Positions 17,056-24,628 of a stretch of 28,467 bases of DNA are shown here, one piece after another; the first letter of the stretch is position 1; each line of letters opens with the position of its first letter. A model generated the notes under the pieces. It searched no databases and was not told the DNA's origin. It was given only the letters and a program-made list of their open reading frames with translations. The position numbers and the translations under genes are program-made. This stretch comes from DATEOR01 sp035296905 (GTDB lineage: Bacteria > Actinomycetota > Thermoleophilia > Gaiellales > Gaiellaceae). The stretch is taken from contig DATHAA010000103.1 of the NCBI GenBank assembly GCA_035296905.1, forward strand, positions 1 to 28,467, in the 5' to 3' direction.

Positions 17056-18501
17056 CTAACCCGCGTCGCTCTTGCTGAATCCCGGAGCGGCGTAGACGAT
17101 CTTCGGCCCCGGCGGGCCCTCTCCAAAGAGCGGCTCGCCGGTGAGCACTCCTTCGAACCCCGCAGAGTCGAGGCCTGAGACTGCCGAGATGTCGTCTGCC
17201 TGCAGCAGGACTGCAGCCGGCGGCGGAGCCTTCTTCCCGGGCGGCGTCCAGCCCGTCGCGTCGAAGTTGGCGTCGTCGAGCCGCTGCCAGGCCAGCAGGT
17301 AGGGATACGGGTCGATGACTCCGTCGTAGCCCATGCCGAGGAGGGCGGCGGGGTGAACCTCGAAGTGCAGGTGCGTCGGGGTGCCGGCGGCATCACCGGT
17401 GGCGCCGACGAATCCGATCACGTCGCCCGCCTTCACCTGCGCCCCGTCCCGGGCAGCCGGCGTGAACGCGGACAGGTGGGCGTAGTAGAATTCGTTCCCC
17501 TGCAGATCGCGAAGCCAGAAGCGGTTGCCGCCGATGGTGTTCCATCCCACGAGGAAGAGCGTCCCGTCCGTAACAGCGAGGATCGGTGCGCCGAGCGGCG
17601 CGAAGATGTCGTTCCCGTGGTGCCAGCCGGTGTCGGCGCGCGCGGCGCCGAAGTCGTCTGAAAACGACGCCGGCCCGTACACCGGGAATACGTAGCCGCC
17701 CGCCGTCAGGTGCGGACGGACGCCGGCCGGCGGGCTCTGCACAGGAGGAGGCGTCGTGGGGGACGGTCCGGCCGGAGGCGGCACGGGCCCGTGGTGATGG
17801 TGGGTCGACGGCGGGCTCGTGGGCGGGGAGCCGGGCGGCGGAGGCGCCACGGTCTTCGGCGCGGTCGCGGCGGCCTCGGCATAGCCGATGAAGATCTGCG
17901 TTCCGGCGGGCAGTCCGCCGTGCGCAGCAGTCAGGTGGACGTGGAGGCCGACGACGAAGCCGCGATGACCGCGCCGCTGGGTCGTGTTCTGGTCCGTGAC
18001 CGCCTGCTCGAGCGCGATGGCGTAGCCCCAGTCGCCGAGCGTGACCTTCGCGTTCGGGGTTGCCGTCACGCTCGCGCCCAAGACGACCAGGTTCGCAACG
18101 CCTGACCCAGAGAGGTCCCCCCCGGCGCTCGAAGGGGAGGCGTGCGACACGGACTTGGAGGTCACCGCATCCGCCGTCACCTCGCCTCCGAAGAGCGAGA
18201 CCGAGCTGACCCGGACGAGCCCCCGCCCGAGGGCGCGGTCGTCGTCGACGGTCGCGTTCGTCCCGCCCGTGATCGCCCCCGTGGTCACGGCCCCATCGCC
18301 GTACGACCAGCCGACGAGGGAGGCGGCCGATTGTGGCGGCGACCAGATCGAGCCCGCGGACGCCGGCGTTTTGCCCGGCACGACGACCCTGACGCCGAAC
18401 GCGCTCGCCGAGGACGCGGGCGAGGGCACCACCGCTCCGGAGGACCCGGCGAGGACGAGCGAGAAAACTAGGAGAGCCCCTAGGACGACCCGCAAGCGCA
18501 C
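17056..18501 (-). CDS. Secreted M23-family metallopeptidase
   Basis: A 481-residue protein with a signal peptide (MRLRVVLGALLVFSLVLAG). An Ala/Ser/Val-rich beta region follows (about 30-205), then a Pro-rich linker (SPPTHHHHG, PPPAGPSPTTPPP) and an M23/LytM domain. Zinc ligands fit HHGNDIF (H-x3-D) and HLHFEVHP (H-x-H). Such enzymes cut peptidoglycan cross-bridges or act as LytM-like amidase activators. The N-terminal region resembles choice-of-anchor-type beta domains but I cannot name it. The short tail after the peptidase domain is unexplained. GTG start with TAACCT 7 nt upstream and no Shine-Dalgarno sequence. Divergent from acs. Confidence 0.9.
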   Translation of the reverse strand: MRLRVVLGALLVFSLVLAGSSGAVVPSPASSASAFGVRVVVPGKTPASAGSIWSPPQSAASLVGWSYGDGAVTTGAITGGTNATVDDDRALGRGLVRVSSVSLFGGEVTADAVTSKSVSHASPSSAGGDLSGSGVANLVVLGASVTATPNAKVTLGDWGYAIALEQAVTDQNTTQRRGHRGFVVGLHVHLTAAHGGLPAGTQIFIGYAEAAATAPKTVAPPPPGSPPTSPPSTHHHHGPVPPPAGPSPTTPPPVQSPPAGVRPHLTAGGYVFPVYGPASFSDDFGAARADTGWHHGNDIFAPLGAPILAVTDGTLFLVGWNTIGGNRFWLRDLQGNEFYYAHLSAFTPAARDGAQVKAGDVIGFVGATGDAAGTPTHLHFEVHPAALLGMGYDGVIDPYPYLLAWQRLDDANFDATGWTPPGKKAPPPAAVLLQADDISAVSGLDSAGFEGVLTGEPLFGEGPPGPKIVYAAPGFSKSDAG

Positions 18502-18508
18502 GGCTCAG

Positions 18509-18514
18509 AGGTTA
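18509..18514 (-). promoter_or_regulatory. Leaderless -10 box (M23 peptidase)
   Basis: TAACCT on the minus strand lies 7 nt before the GTG at 18501, without a Shine-Dalgarno sequence. It faces the acs promoter 31 bp away. Confidence 0.5.
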
Positions 18515-18545
18515 GCGCTGTACGCGGCTCGATTGCTATCGGTCA

Positions 18546-18551
18546 TATTCT
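18546..18551 (+). promoter_or_regulatory. Leaderless -10 box (acs)
   Basis: TATTCT lies exactly 6 nt before the ATG at 18558. No purine-rich ribosome binding site is present in the intervening GCGGCC. Confidence 0.55.
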
Positions 18552-18557
18552 GCGGCC

Positions 18558-20534
18558 ATGGAAACCGAGAGCACACAAGCCGCCATTGAAGCCCTGCTGG
18601 ACGAGCAGCGCACCTTTCCGCCGCCCGAGGAGTTCGCCGCCCAGGCAGTCGCCTCGGAGGACTCCGTCTACCGTCGCGCCGACGAGGATCCCGAGGGTTT
18701 CTGGCGCGAGCTCGCGGACGAGTTCATCGGCTGGTTCAAGGAGCCGACCAAGGGGCTCGAGTGGGATCCACCCCATTGCACCTGGTTCGCCGACGGCGAG
18801 CTGAATGTCGCCTGGAACTGTCTCGACCGTCACGTCGAGGACGGCCGAGGAGACCGGGTCGCCTACCACTGGGTCGGCGAGCCCGACGGCGAGCGCGCCG
18901 ATCTCACGTACGCGGAGATGCTGCGCGAGGTCTCCCGCCTTGGCAACGCCCTCCGAAACCTCGGCGTCTCCAAGGGCGACCGGGTCGGCATCTACATGGG
19001 CATGGTCCCGGAGCTCCCGATCGCCATGCTCGCGTGCGCCCGCATCGGTGCGCCGCACGTGGTGGTCTTCGGCGGGTTCTCGTCGGAGTCCCTGGCCGAG
19101 CGGCTCCGCGACTCAGGCGCAAAGCTCCTGATCACGCAGGACGAGGGCTGGCGCAAGGGCGGCAAGGTGCCTTTGAAGGAGAACGCGGATGCGGCGGCCG
19201 ATGCGGCGACGAGCGTCGAGCGCCTGGTCGTCTTCCGCCGCACCGGCGACGAAGTCTCCTGGAACAACGAGCGTGACCTTTGGTGGCACGACGTCGTCGA
19301 GGGCGAGGGCGACGAGTGCGAGCCCGAGCGAATGGGCGCCGAAGACACGCTCTTCCTCCTCCACACATCGGGGACGACGGCGAAGCCCAAGGGTGTCCAG
19401 CACACGAGCGCCGGCTACCTCCTCCATGTCGCCGTCACCCACAAGTGGATCTTCGACATCCACGACGACACGATCTGGTGGTGTGCCGCCGACGTCGGCT
19501 GGGTGACCGGGCACAGCTACATCGTTTACGGGCCGCTCGCGAACGGGACGACGAGCGTCCTCTACGAGGGCGACCCCGCCTACCCCGACTGGGACCGCCA
19601 CTGGGAGATAGTCGAGCGCTACAAGGTCAGCTCGTACTACACCGCGCCGACCCTCATCCGCTCGTTCGTGAAGATGGGCGACGACTACCCGGCCCGGCAC
19701 GACCTCTCGTCGCTCCGCCTTCTCGGCACCGTCGGCGAGCCGATCAACCCCGAGGCCTGGGTCTGGTACTGGAAGGTGATCGGCCAGGAGCGCTGCCCGG
19801 TCGTGGACACATGGTGGCAAACGGAGACCGGCGGCATCCTCATCACCCCGCTGCCCGGCCTGACCACCCTCAAGCCCGGTTCGGCGACGGTGCCGTTCCC
19901 GGGGATCAAGCCCGCGATCCTGAATGAGCAGGGCAATCCGGTTCCGCAGGGTCAGGGCGGCTTCCTGACCGTGAAGCACCCGTGGCCGGGGATGTTCCGC
20001 ACGCTCTGGGAAGACGACGAGCGCTACGTCTCCAACTACTTCTCCAAGTACGGCGCGGAGATGTACTTCACCGGCGACGGCGCGAAGCAGGACTCCGACG
20101 GCTACTACTGGCTCATGGGCCGGATCGACGACGTCATCAACGTCGCCGGCCACCGGCTCTCGACAACCGAGATCGAGTCCACGCTCGTCGAGCACGAGGC
20201 AGTCGCCGAGGCAGCGGCCACCGGCGCAGCCGACCCGGAGCGCGGACAGCGAATCGTCTGCTTCGTCCTCCTCAAGGGCGGCTATAAGCCCTCGGACGAG
20301 CTCGCGGAGGAGCTACGGCAGTTCGTCGCGGCGAAGATCGGCAAGATCGCCCGGCCCGCCGCGGTCCTCTTCGGCGACGATCTCCCGAAGACCCGCTCCG
20401 GAAAGATCATGCGCCGCCTCTTGAAGGACATCGCCGAGGGACACGAGCTCGGAGACACCACGACGCTCCGCGACGCGGCCGTAGTCGACGATCTCAAGCA
20501 GAAGGCCGACGCGGCTCTCGGACGAAGCGGCTAG
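18558..20534 (+). CDS. acs: Acetyl-CoA synthetase (AMP-forming)
   Basis: A 658-residue ANL-superfamily ligase that activates acetate with ATP and CoA through acetyl-AMP. Order of motifs: an N-terminal acs-type segment (FWRELADEFIGWFKEP), the P-loop TSGTTAKPKG, DVGWVTGHSYIVYGPL, the acetate-pocket TWWQTETGG, the adenylate-binding YFTGDGAKQDSDGYYW, the hinge GRIDDVINVAGHRLST, and PKTRSGKIMRR with the catalytic Lys616 that is acetylated in regulated Acs enzymes. Full length. The P-loop has Ala where Gly is usual (TTGKPKG). Leaderless-type start. Its stop shares CTAG with the convergent gene. Confidence 0.95.
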   Translation: METESTQAAIEALLDEQRTFPPPEEFAAQAVASEDSVYRRADEDPEGFWRELADEFIGWFKEPTKGLEWDPPHCTWFADGELNVAWNCLDRHVEDGRGDRVAYHWVGEPDGERADLTYAEMLREVSRLGNALRNLGVSKGDRVGIYMGMVPELPIAMLACARIGAPHVVVFGGFSSESLAERLRDSGAKLLITQDEGWRKGGKVPLKENADAAADAATSVERLVVFRRTGDEVSWNNERDLWWHDVVEGEGDECEPERMGAEDTLFLLHTSGTTAKPKGVQHTSAGYLLHVAVTHKWIFDIHDDTIWWCAADVGWVTGHSYIVYGPLANGTTSVLYEGDPAYPDWDRHWEIVERYKVSSYYTAPTLIRSFVKMGDDYPARHDLSSLRLLGTVGEPINPEAWVWYWKVIGQERCPVVDTWWQTETGGILITPLPGLTTLKPGSATVPFPGIKPAILNEQGNPVPQGQGGFLTVKHPWPGMFRTLWEDDERYVSNYFSKYGAEMYFTGDGAKQDSDGYYWLMGRIDDVINVAGHRLSTTEIESTLVEHEAVAEAAATGAADPERGQRIVCFVLLKGGYKPSDELAEELRQFVAAKIGKIARPAAVLFGDDLPKTRSGKIMRRLLKDIAEGHELGDTTTLRDAAVVDDLKQKADAALGRSG

Positions 20535-20920
20535 GGAGAAGAGTCCAGCCCGCGGGCGAAGGCGCGGAACCGCTCGCGGGCGGCCTCGTCGGGCCCGAGC
20601 GGGGTGTCGTCGGCGAGCTTGGGGTCTGCAGCGACGTCGCGCGCCACCGCGCGGATCTCGTCCTCGACCGCCTTCCGGGGCGCGGGGTCGGCCAGCAGCT
20701 CGTCGATCCAGGTGCGCGATCCCTCGTTCGTGACGTCGTGATCGACGAGGAGCGACCCCAGAAGGATCCCGGCGCGCACGTAGGCAAAGGTGCGAAAGGC
20801 GAGCTGCCGGCGCGGCGAGTCGACCAGGGCGGCGATCTGAGGATCTTCCGCCTGCAGGCGGGCCACGAGCTCCCCGATAGGCTCGTCGACGAGAGGAAGC
20901 CAGAAATCTTCCTCGGCCAT
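20531..20920 (-). CDS. Conserved-looking hypothetical protein, 129 residues
   Basis: An acidic, mainly helical cytosolic protein without signal peptide or membrane segment. Notable stretches are FWLPLVDEPIGELVARL at the N-terminus and FRTFAYVRAGILLGSLL in the middle. I do not recognise a family. Strong codon bias and a -10 box (TAAACT) 6 nt before its ATG support a real gene. It converges with acs on a shared CTAG and starts 18 bp after the TauE-like gene end, in the same direction. Confidence 0.75.
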   Translation of the reverse strand: MAEEDFWLPLVDEPIGELVARLQAEDPQIAALVDSPRRQLAFRTFAYVRAGILLGSLLVDHDVTNEGSRTWIDELLADPAPRKAVEDEIRAVARDVAADPKLADDTPLGPDEAARERFRAFARGLDSSP

Positions 20921-20926
20921 GCTCAG

Positions 20927-20932
20927 AGTTTA
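20927..20932 (-). promoter_or_regulatory. Leaderless -10 box (129-residue hypothetical)
   Basis: TAAACT on the minus strand, 6 nt before the ATG at 20920. No Shine-Dalgarno sequence. It lies in the 19-base gap after the TauE-like gene. Confidence 0.5.
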
Positions 20933-20939
20933 GTAGGGA

Positions 20940-21302
20940 CTAGCCGCGCGCTGACCAGGCCAGCCGCGCTGCGACCACGAGGAGCAGGCAGGCGAACAGC
21001 CTTTCGAGGACGCCTTCGCTGAGCCAGGTCGCGAGCGCGACGCCTCCGGCGACCCCGCCGGCCGAAGTCACCCCGATGACGAGGGCCGGGCGCCAGCGCA
21101 CGTTGCCGTAGCGGTTCTGCTGCCAGGCGCCCACCACCACCACTGGGATGATCGCGGCGAGGGACGTCGCCTCCGCGGAAAGGTGCGAGAGACCGACCAC
21201 GAGCGAGAGCGTGGGCACGAACAGGATCCCGCCGCCGACCCCGAACATCCCCGACAGGATGCCAGCGGCAAAGCCGAGGATAAGGGCGTAAACGACCGTC
21301 AT
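20940..21302 (-). CDS. Half-size TauE/SafE permease, second half
   Basis: 120 residues with three to four predicted membrane helices. The family signature AAGILSGMFGVGGGILFVPTL is at the N-terminus, followed by the SAEATSLAAII helix, GNVRWRPALVIG and a closing hydrophobic helix. TauE/SafE proteins of ~250 residues normally contain two such halves in one chain and export sulfite, sulfoacetate or related anions. ATG at 21302 overlaps the stop of the first half-gene as ATGA, so both are co-translated and probably assemble into one transporter. A longer minus-strand frame to 21761 exists but runs through the other half-gene and is not the real start. Confidence 0.85.
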   Translation of the reverse strand: MTVVYALILGFAAGILSGMFGVGGGILFVPTLSLVVGLSHLSAEATSLAAIIPVVVVGAWQQNRYGNVRWRPALVIGVTSAGGVAGGVALATWLSEGVLERLFACLLLVVAARLAWSARG

Positions 21303-21664
21303 CCGATGAAAAGCCTGACCGCGACTCCGAAGAGCAGGACGCTGAAGAGGATCGTGAGGACGCGAACCGGCACCTTCTGCTGCGCCCAAGTCCCGAAGAA
21401 GGTGCCGAGCATCGCCGGGAAACCGACCAGCGCCGCGTCGGGCCAGCTCACCTCCCCGAGCACGCCGAAGGCCGCCATCCCGCAGAGCGACGTGAGGCCG
21501 ATCGCCGCGAGCGAGGTGCCCGTGGCCCAGCGCGTGGAGTAGCCGAGCAGGAGGACGAGGAGCGGCACGACGATCGTCCCGCCTCCGACGCCGAAGAGGG
21601 CGCTGAAGAACCCCGCCGAGAGCCCGATCGCGGGCAACGCGGCGACCGGGCGGGTCCTGCTCAC
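21299..21664 (-). CDS. Half-size TauE/SafE permease, first half
   Basis: 121 residues. It carries the same signature as its partner (SAGFFSALFGVGGGTIVVPLL), then GTSLAAIGLTSL, GEVSWPDAALVGFPAMLG and a final helix VLTILFSVLLFGVAVRLFIG. It corresponds to one repeat of a normal TauE/SafE permease and is followed by the second half with a 4-nt overlap. GTG start with TAGGAT 6 nt upstream. The two halves are similar but not identical, so this looks like an ancient unfused pair rather than a recent tandem duplication or a frameshift: each half has its own start, stop and complete signature. Substrate unknown. Confidence 0.85.
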   Translation of the reverse strand: MSRTRPVAALPAIGLSAGFFSALFGVGGGTIVVPLLVLLLGYSTRWATGTSLAAIGLTSLCGMAAFGVLGEVSWPDAALVGFPAMLGTFFGTWAQQKVPVRVLTILFSVLLFGVAVRLFIG

Positions 21665-21669
21665 GCTCG

Positions 21670-21675
21670 TATCCT
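21670..21675 (+). promoter_or_regulatory. Leaderless -10 box (trehalose-phosphatase)
   Basis: TATCCT lies 6 nt before the ATG at 21682. It overlaps by five bases the -10 box of the divergent TauE-like gene. Confidence 0.55.
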
Positions 21676-21676
21676 A
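21671..21676 (-). promoter_or_regulatory. Leaderless -10 box (TauE-like pair)
   Basis: TAGGAT on the minus strand, 6 nt before the GTG at 21664. Together with 21670-21675 it forms one near-symmetric element serving both directions; only 17 bp separate the two start codons. Confidence 0.55.
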
Positions 21677-21681
21677 GTGCG

Positions 21682-22392
21682 ATGGACCTGCTGGCCCCGC
21701 TCCGCGAGGCGCCGGAAAAGACGGCGCTCCTCTTCGATGTGGACGGCACGCTTGCGCCCATCGCGCCGCGTCCCGAGCTCGCCCGCGTCCCGGCGGAGAC
21801 GCGGGCCGAGCTCGCGCGCCTGGCGGGCTCCTACCTGCTCCTCGCCTGCATCAGCGGCCGCGCCGGCGGGGAGGCGGCGGTGCTTGTCGGCGTGGACGGC
21901 ATCCGCTACGTGGGCAACCACGGCCTCGAGCTGGACGAACGGGCGGCCGAGCTCTCCGCACAGGTCGCAGCCTTCAGGGACTCGGTCGCGCTCCCGGTCG
22001 AGGACAAGGGGCTGTCGCTTTCCTACCACTACCGGGGAGCCGACGATGACGATGCAGCGCGTGGCGAGCTGGAGCAGGTCGCCGAACGCGCCCGCGAGGC
22101 GGGGCTCGACCCCCGTTGGGGCCGCAAGGTGCTGGAGGTGAGACCCGCTGTCTCGGCCGACAAGGGAACCGCCGTGCGGGCGCTGCTCGCCTCCGTAGAG
22201 GCACGACGCGGCCTTTACGCCGGGGACGACACGACCGACCTCGATGCGTTCCAGGGCCTGGCGGCCGCCGGCCTCGACCATGCCGTCAGAATCGCGGTCG
22301 AGTCCGACGAGGGACCTCAGGAGCTCGTCGCCGCCGCGGACCTGACGGTGCCCGGTCCGGAGGCTCTGGGGCAGCTCCTGGCGACGCTTTAG
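21682..22392 (+). CDS. otsB: Trehalose-6-phosphate phosphatase (HAD family)
   Basis: A 236-residue HAD phosphatase of the OtsB group, which removes phosphate from trehalose-6-phosphate to give trehalose. Motif I is LFDVDGTLAPI with the nucleophilic and acid/base Asp pair. ISGR (motif II region), NHGLE, SADKGTAVRALL and motif IV GDDTTDLDAF are all present. Length is typical for stand-alone OtsB. No trehalose-6-phosphate synthase is in the window, so the substrate is inferred from family motifs. A zinc peptidase gene follows 38 nt downstream with its own promoter. Confidence 0.9.
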   Translation: MDLLAPLREAPEKTALLFDVDGTLAPIAPRPELARVPAETRAELARLAGSYLLLACISGRAGGEAAVLVGVDGIRYVGNHGLELDERAAELSAQVAAFRDSVALPVEDKGLSLSYHYRGADDDDAARGELEQVAERAREAGLDPRWGRKVLEVRPAVSADKGTAVRALLASVEARRGLYAGDDTTDLDAFQGLAAAGLDHAVRIAVESDEGPQELVAAADLTVPGPEALGQLLATL

Positions 22393-22418
22393 GAGTTTTG
22401 CGCCGAAAGGAGCCCGGT

Positions 22419-22424
22419 AATACT
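22419..22424 (+). promoter_or_regulatory. Candidate leaderless -10 box (zinc peptidase)
   Basis: AATACT (within TAATACT) ends 6 nt before the ATG at 22431. An AAAGGAG lies further upstream but 18 nt from the ATG, too far to serve it. Confidence 0.4.
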
Positions 22425-22430
22425 CGGTTC

Positions 22431-23324
22431 ATGCGGTTTCGGAAAGGCGCCCGGCTCGATCCGGGCCAAGTAAGGGACGTTCGCGGGCGCCAAATCGGCG
22501 GCGCGGGCGGGCTCGCGCTGGGCGGCGGCGGGATCGGCGTCGTCATTCTCGTCGTCTACCTGATCGTGTCCGCGCTCTCCGGAGGCGGCGGAGGGCTCCC
22601 TGGGCAGCTCGGCCCGCTCGACAACCAGCGCGTGGGGGAGGACTCGGCGCCCTCGCAGGTCTCGCAGGAGTGCAAGACAGGCGAGGATGCGAACCAGCGC
22701 GAGGACTGCCGCATCGTCGCCGTCGTCAACAGCGTTCAGAAGTTCTGGGACGAGGTGTTCACGCAGAGCAACCAGCAGTACCAGCCCTCCGACACGGTCT
22801 TCTTTACCGGCCAGGTGGACACCGGCTGCGGTACCGCGAGCTCCCAGGTCGGCCCCTTCTATTGTCCGGCCGACAAGCTCGTCTACATCGACCTCGGCTT
22901 CTTCGACGAGCTGTCACAGTTCGGCGCAGAGGACACGCCGTTCGTCGAGGCCTACGTGCTCGCGCACGAGTACGGCCACCACGTCCAGGATCTCCTTGGC
23001 GTGCTCGACCGGGTCCGGGGCGACTCGCAGGGCCCGGAGAGCGCCTCCGTACGCTCGGAGCTGCAGGCGGACTGCTACGGCGGAGTCTGGGCGGCGCACG
23101 CGACCGAGACCGGCTTCATCGTCCCCCTGACCCAGCAGGACATCAACAGCGGCCTCGATGCCGCAGCGTCCATCGGCGACGACCGGATCCAGGAGAAGAC
23201 CCAGGGACAGGTCAATCCCGAGACCTTCACGCACGGCACCTCGGAGCAACGCCGCCGCTGGTTCTCGCGCGGCTACGAGACCGGCAAGCCGGCCGCCTGC
23301 GACACCTTCACAGGCTCGATCTAG
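22431..23324 (+). CDS. Membrane-anchored neutral zinc metallopeptidase (YpfJ family)
   Basis: 297 residues. The N-terminus is cytosolic and basic with the R-G-x-Q-I-G-G-A-G-G-L stretch typical of YpfJ-like proteins. One transmembrane helix follows (about 32-50), then a Gly-rich linker and an extracytoplasmic peptidase domain. The zinc site is HEYGH (His179, Glu180, His183), and SELQADCYGGVWA supplies the third ligand. Several Cys in the ectodomain suggest disulfides. The family is widespread but its substrate is unknown. Its TAG shares CTAG with the convergent decarboxylase gene. Earlier in-frame codons run into otsB in another frame and are not used. Confidence 0.9.
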   Translation: MRFRKGARLDPGQVRDVRGRQIGGAGGLALGGGGIGVVILVVYLIVSALSGGGGGLPGQLGPLDNQRVGEDSAPSQVSQECKTGEDANQREDCRIVAVVNSVQKFWDEVFTQSNQQYQPSDTVFFTGQVDTGCGTASSQVGPFYCPADKLVYIDLGFFDELSQFGAEDTPFVEAYVLAHEYGHHVQDLLGVLDRVRGDSQGPESASVRSELQADCYGGVWAAHATETGFIVPLTQQDINSGLDAAASIGDDRIQEKTQGQVNPETFTHGTSEQRRRWFSRGYETGKPAACDTFTGSI

Positions 23325-24628
23325 GCTGCGGCTTCCTGCAACGCAGCCCAGGCGCGGCGAACGTCCTCCTCGGTCGTCCGGGCGTTGCCGATCGCGAGCC
23401 GCAAGACGGGGCGGCCGTCGAGACGCGTCTGACTGAGGAACGCCTCGCCGCTTCGGTTCACGCGCTCGAGGATCACCGAGTTCTCCTCGTCTCGGCCCTC
23501 GCGCCGGAAGCAGACGACGGAGAGGGCGTGCGGCGCCGCAATCTCCCAACCCGGCTCCTCCCCGACCCACGATGCGAAGAGCTGCGCCAGCCGCACGTGC
23601 TCCCGGATGAGCGCCTGGAGCCCTTCCCGCCCGTAGCAGCGAAGTACCGCCCAGAGCTTGAGCCCGCGGAAGCGGCGGCCGAGCGCCGGCCCGTAGTCCT
23701 TCAGGTCGGTGACCGTCCCCTCGCGCTCGGGCATGTACTCGGGGCTCGCGCTGAAGGCCCGGAAGACAGCGTCCGGCCGGCGGGTCCAGAAGCACGCGCA
23801 GTCCATCGGCGTGACGAGCCATTTGTGTGGGTTGATCACGATGGAGTCGGCGAGCTCGGCGCCGTCGAGCGTCCAGCGGAACTCCTCGCACACCGCGGCC
23901 GAGCCCGCGTAGGCCGCGTCGAGATGGAGCCAGGCGCCCGCGTCCTCACAGAGCGCGGCTATCTCGCGGACCGGGTCGACCGAGGTCGTCGACGTCGTGC
24001 CTGCAGTCGGAACGACCGCAGCGGCGTCCTCGATCTGCTCGGCGAGCGCGTCGACGCGCATCCGGTACTCCTCGTCCACAGGGACGAAACGGCACTCGAG
24101 CCCGAGGAGCCGCGCGGCCTTCTCGACGGAGAAGTTCGCGTGGTCGGAGGTGAGCACGTGCCCGCCCGGGCGCAGCTCGCGCGCGGCGGCGAGGGCGACG
24201 ATCGTCGCGGTCGAGGCGGTGTCGTCGATGTGGCCGTGCAGCCCTTCCGGCAGGCCGAGCAGCTGCGCCAGCCAGTCCAGCGCGAGCTCCTCCACCTCGG
24301 TCGCGGCCGGCGACGTCGTCCAGAGCATTGCGTTCACGTTCAGCGCAGCGACGACGAGCTCGGCGAGGATCCCCGGCTCGGAGCCCGTGTTCGCGAAGTA
24401 GCCGAAGAAACGCGGGTGGTTCCAGTGGGTGATCCCGGGGAGGATGGCCGCGTCGAGATCGCGTAAGACCGCCTCGAAGGGCTCGCCGTGCTCGGGCGGA
24501 GAGGGTGCGAGCTTCGCGCGGACCTCTCCCGGGGAGACCGACGACGCGACCGGCAGCTCGCCCACGCGTTCGAGGTACCCGGCGACCCAGTCGACCGCCG
24601 CCTCGCCGTCGCCCCGAAAGTCGCTCAC
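23321..24628 (-). CDS. Group II PLP-dependent decarboxylase (aromatic amino acid decarboxylase-like)
   Basis: A 435-residue fold-type I PLP enzyme. Visible are GITHWNHPRFFGYFANTGSE, the TSPAATEVE motif, TAGTTSTTSVDPV, the aspartate strand LHLDAAYAG, and the PLP Lys269 in INPHKWL. These match aromatic-L-amino-acid/tyrosine decarboxylases, which make amines such as tryptamine or tyramine. HIDDTASTATIVAL stands where many homologues have GxxTSGGSEANLxAL. The GTG at 24628 overlaps the PolX stop as GTGA; an extension to 24697 would run inside polX. Substrate cannot be fixed from sequence. Confidence 0.88.
   Translation of the reverse strand: MSDFRGDGEAAVDWVAGYLERVGELPVASSVSPGEVRAKLAPSPPEHGEPFEAVLRDLDAAILPGITHWNHPRFFGYFANTGSEPGILAELVVAALNVNAMLWTTSPAATEVEELALDWLAQLLGLPEGLHGHIDDTASTATIVALAAARELRPGGHVLTSDHANFSVEKAARLLGLECRFVPVDEEYRMRVDALAEQIEDAAAVVPTAGTTSTTSVDPVREIAALCEDAGAWLHLDAAYAGSAAVCEEFRWTLDGAELADSIVINPHKWLVTPMDCACFWTRRPDAVFRAFSASPEYMPEREGTVTDLKDYGPALGRRFRGLKLWAVLRCYGREGLQALIREHVRLAQLFASWVGEEPGWEIAAPHALSVVCFRREGRDEENSVILERVNRSGEAFLSQTRLDGRPVLRLAIGNARTTEEDVRRAWAALQEAAA

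Noticed and set aside
21304..21761. Upstream extension of the second TauE half to 21761
   Set aside because: It would read through the first half-gene in another frame; the ATGA overlap and the family signature place the start at 21302.
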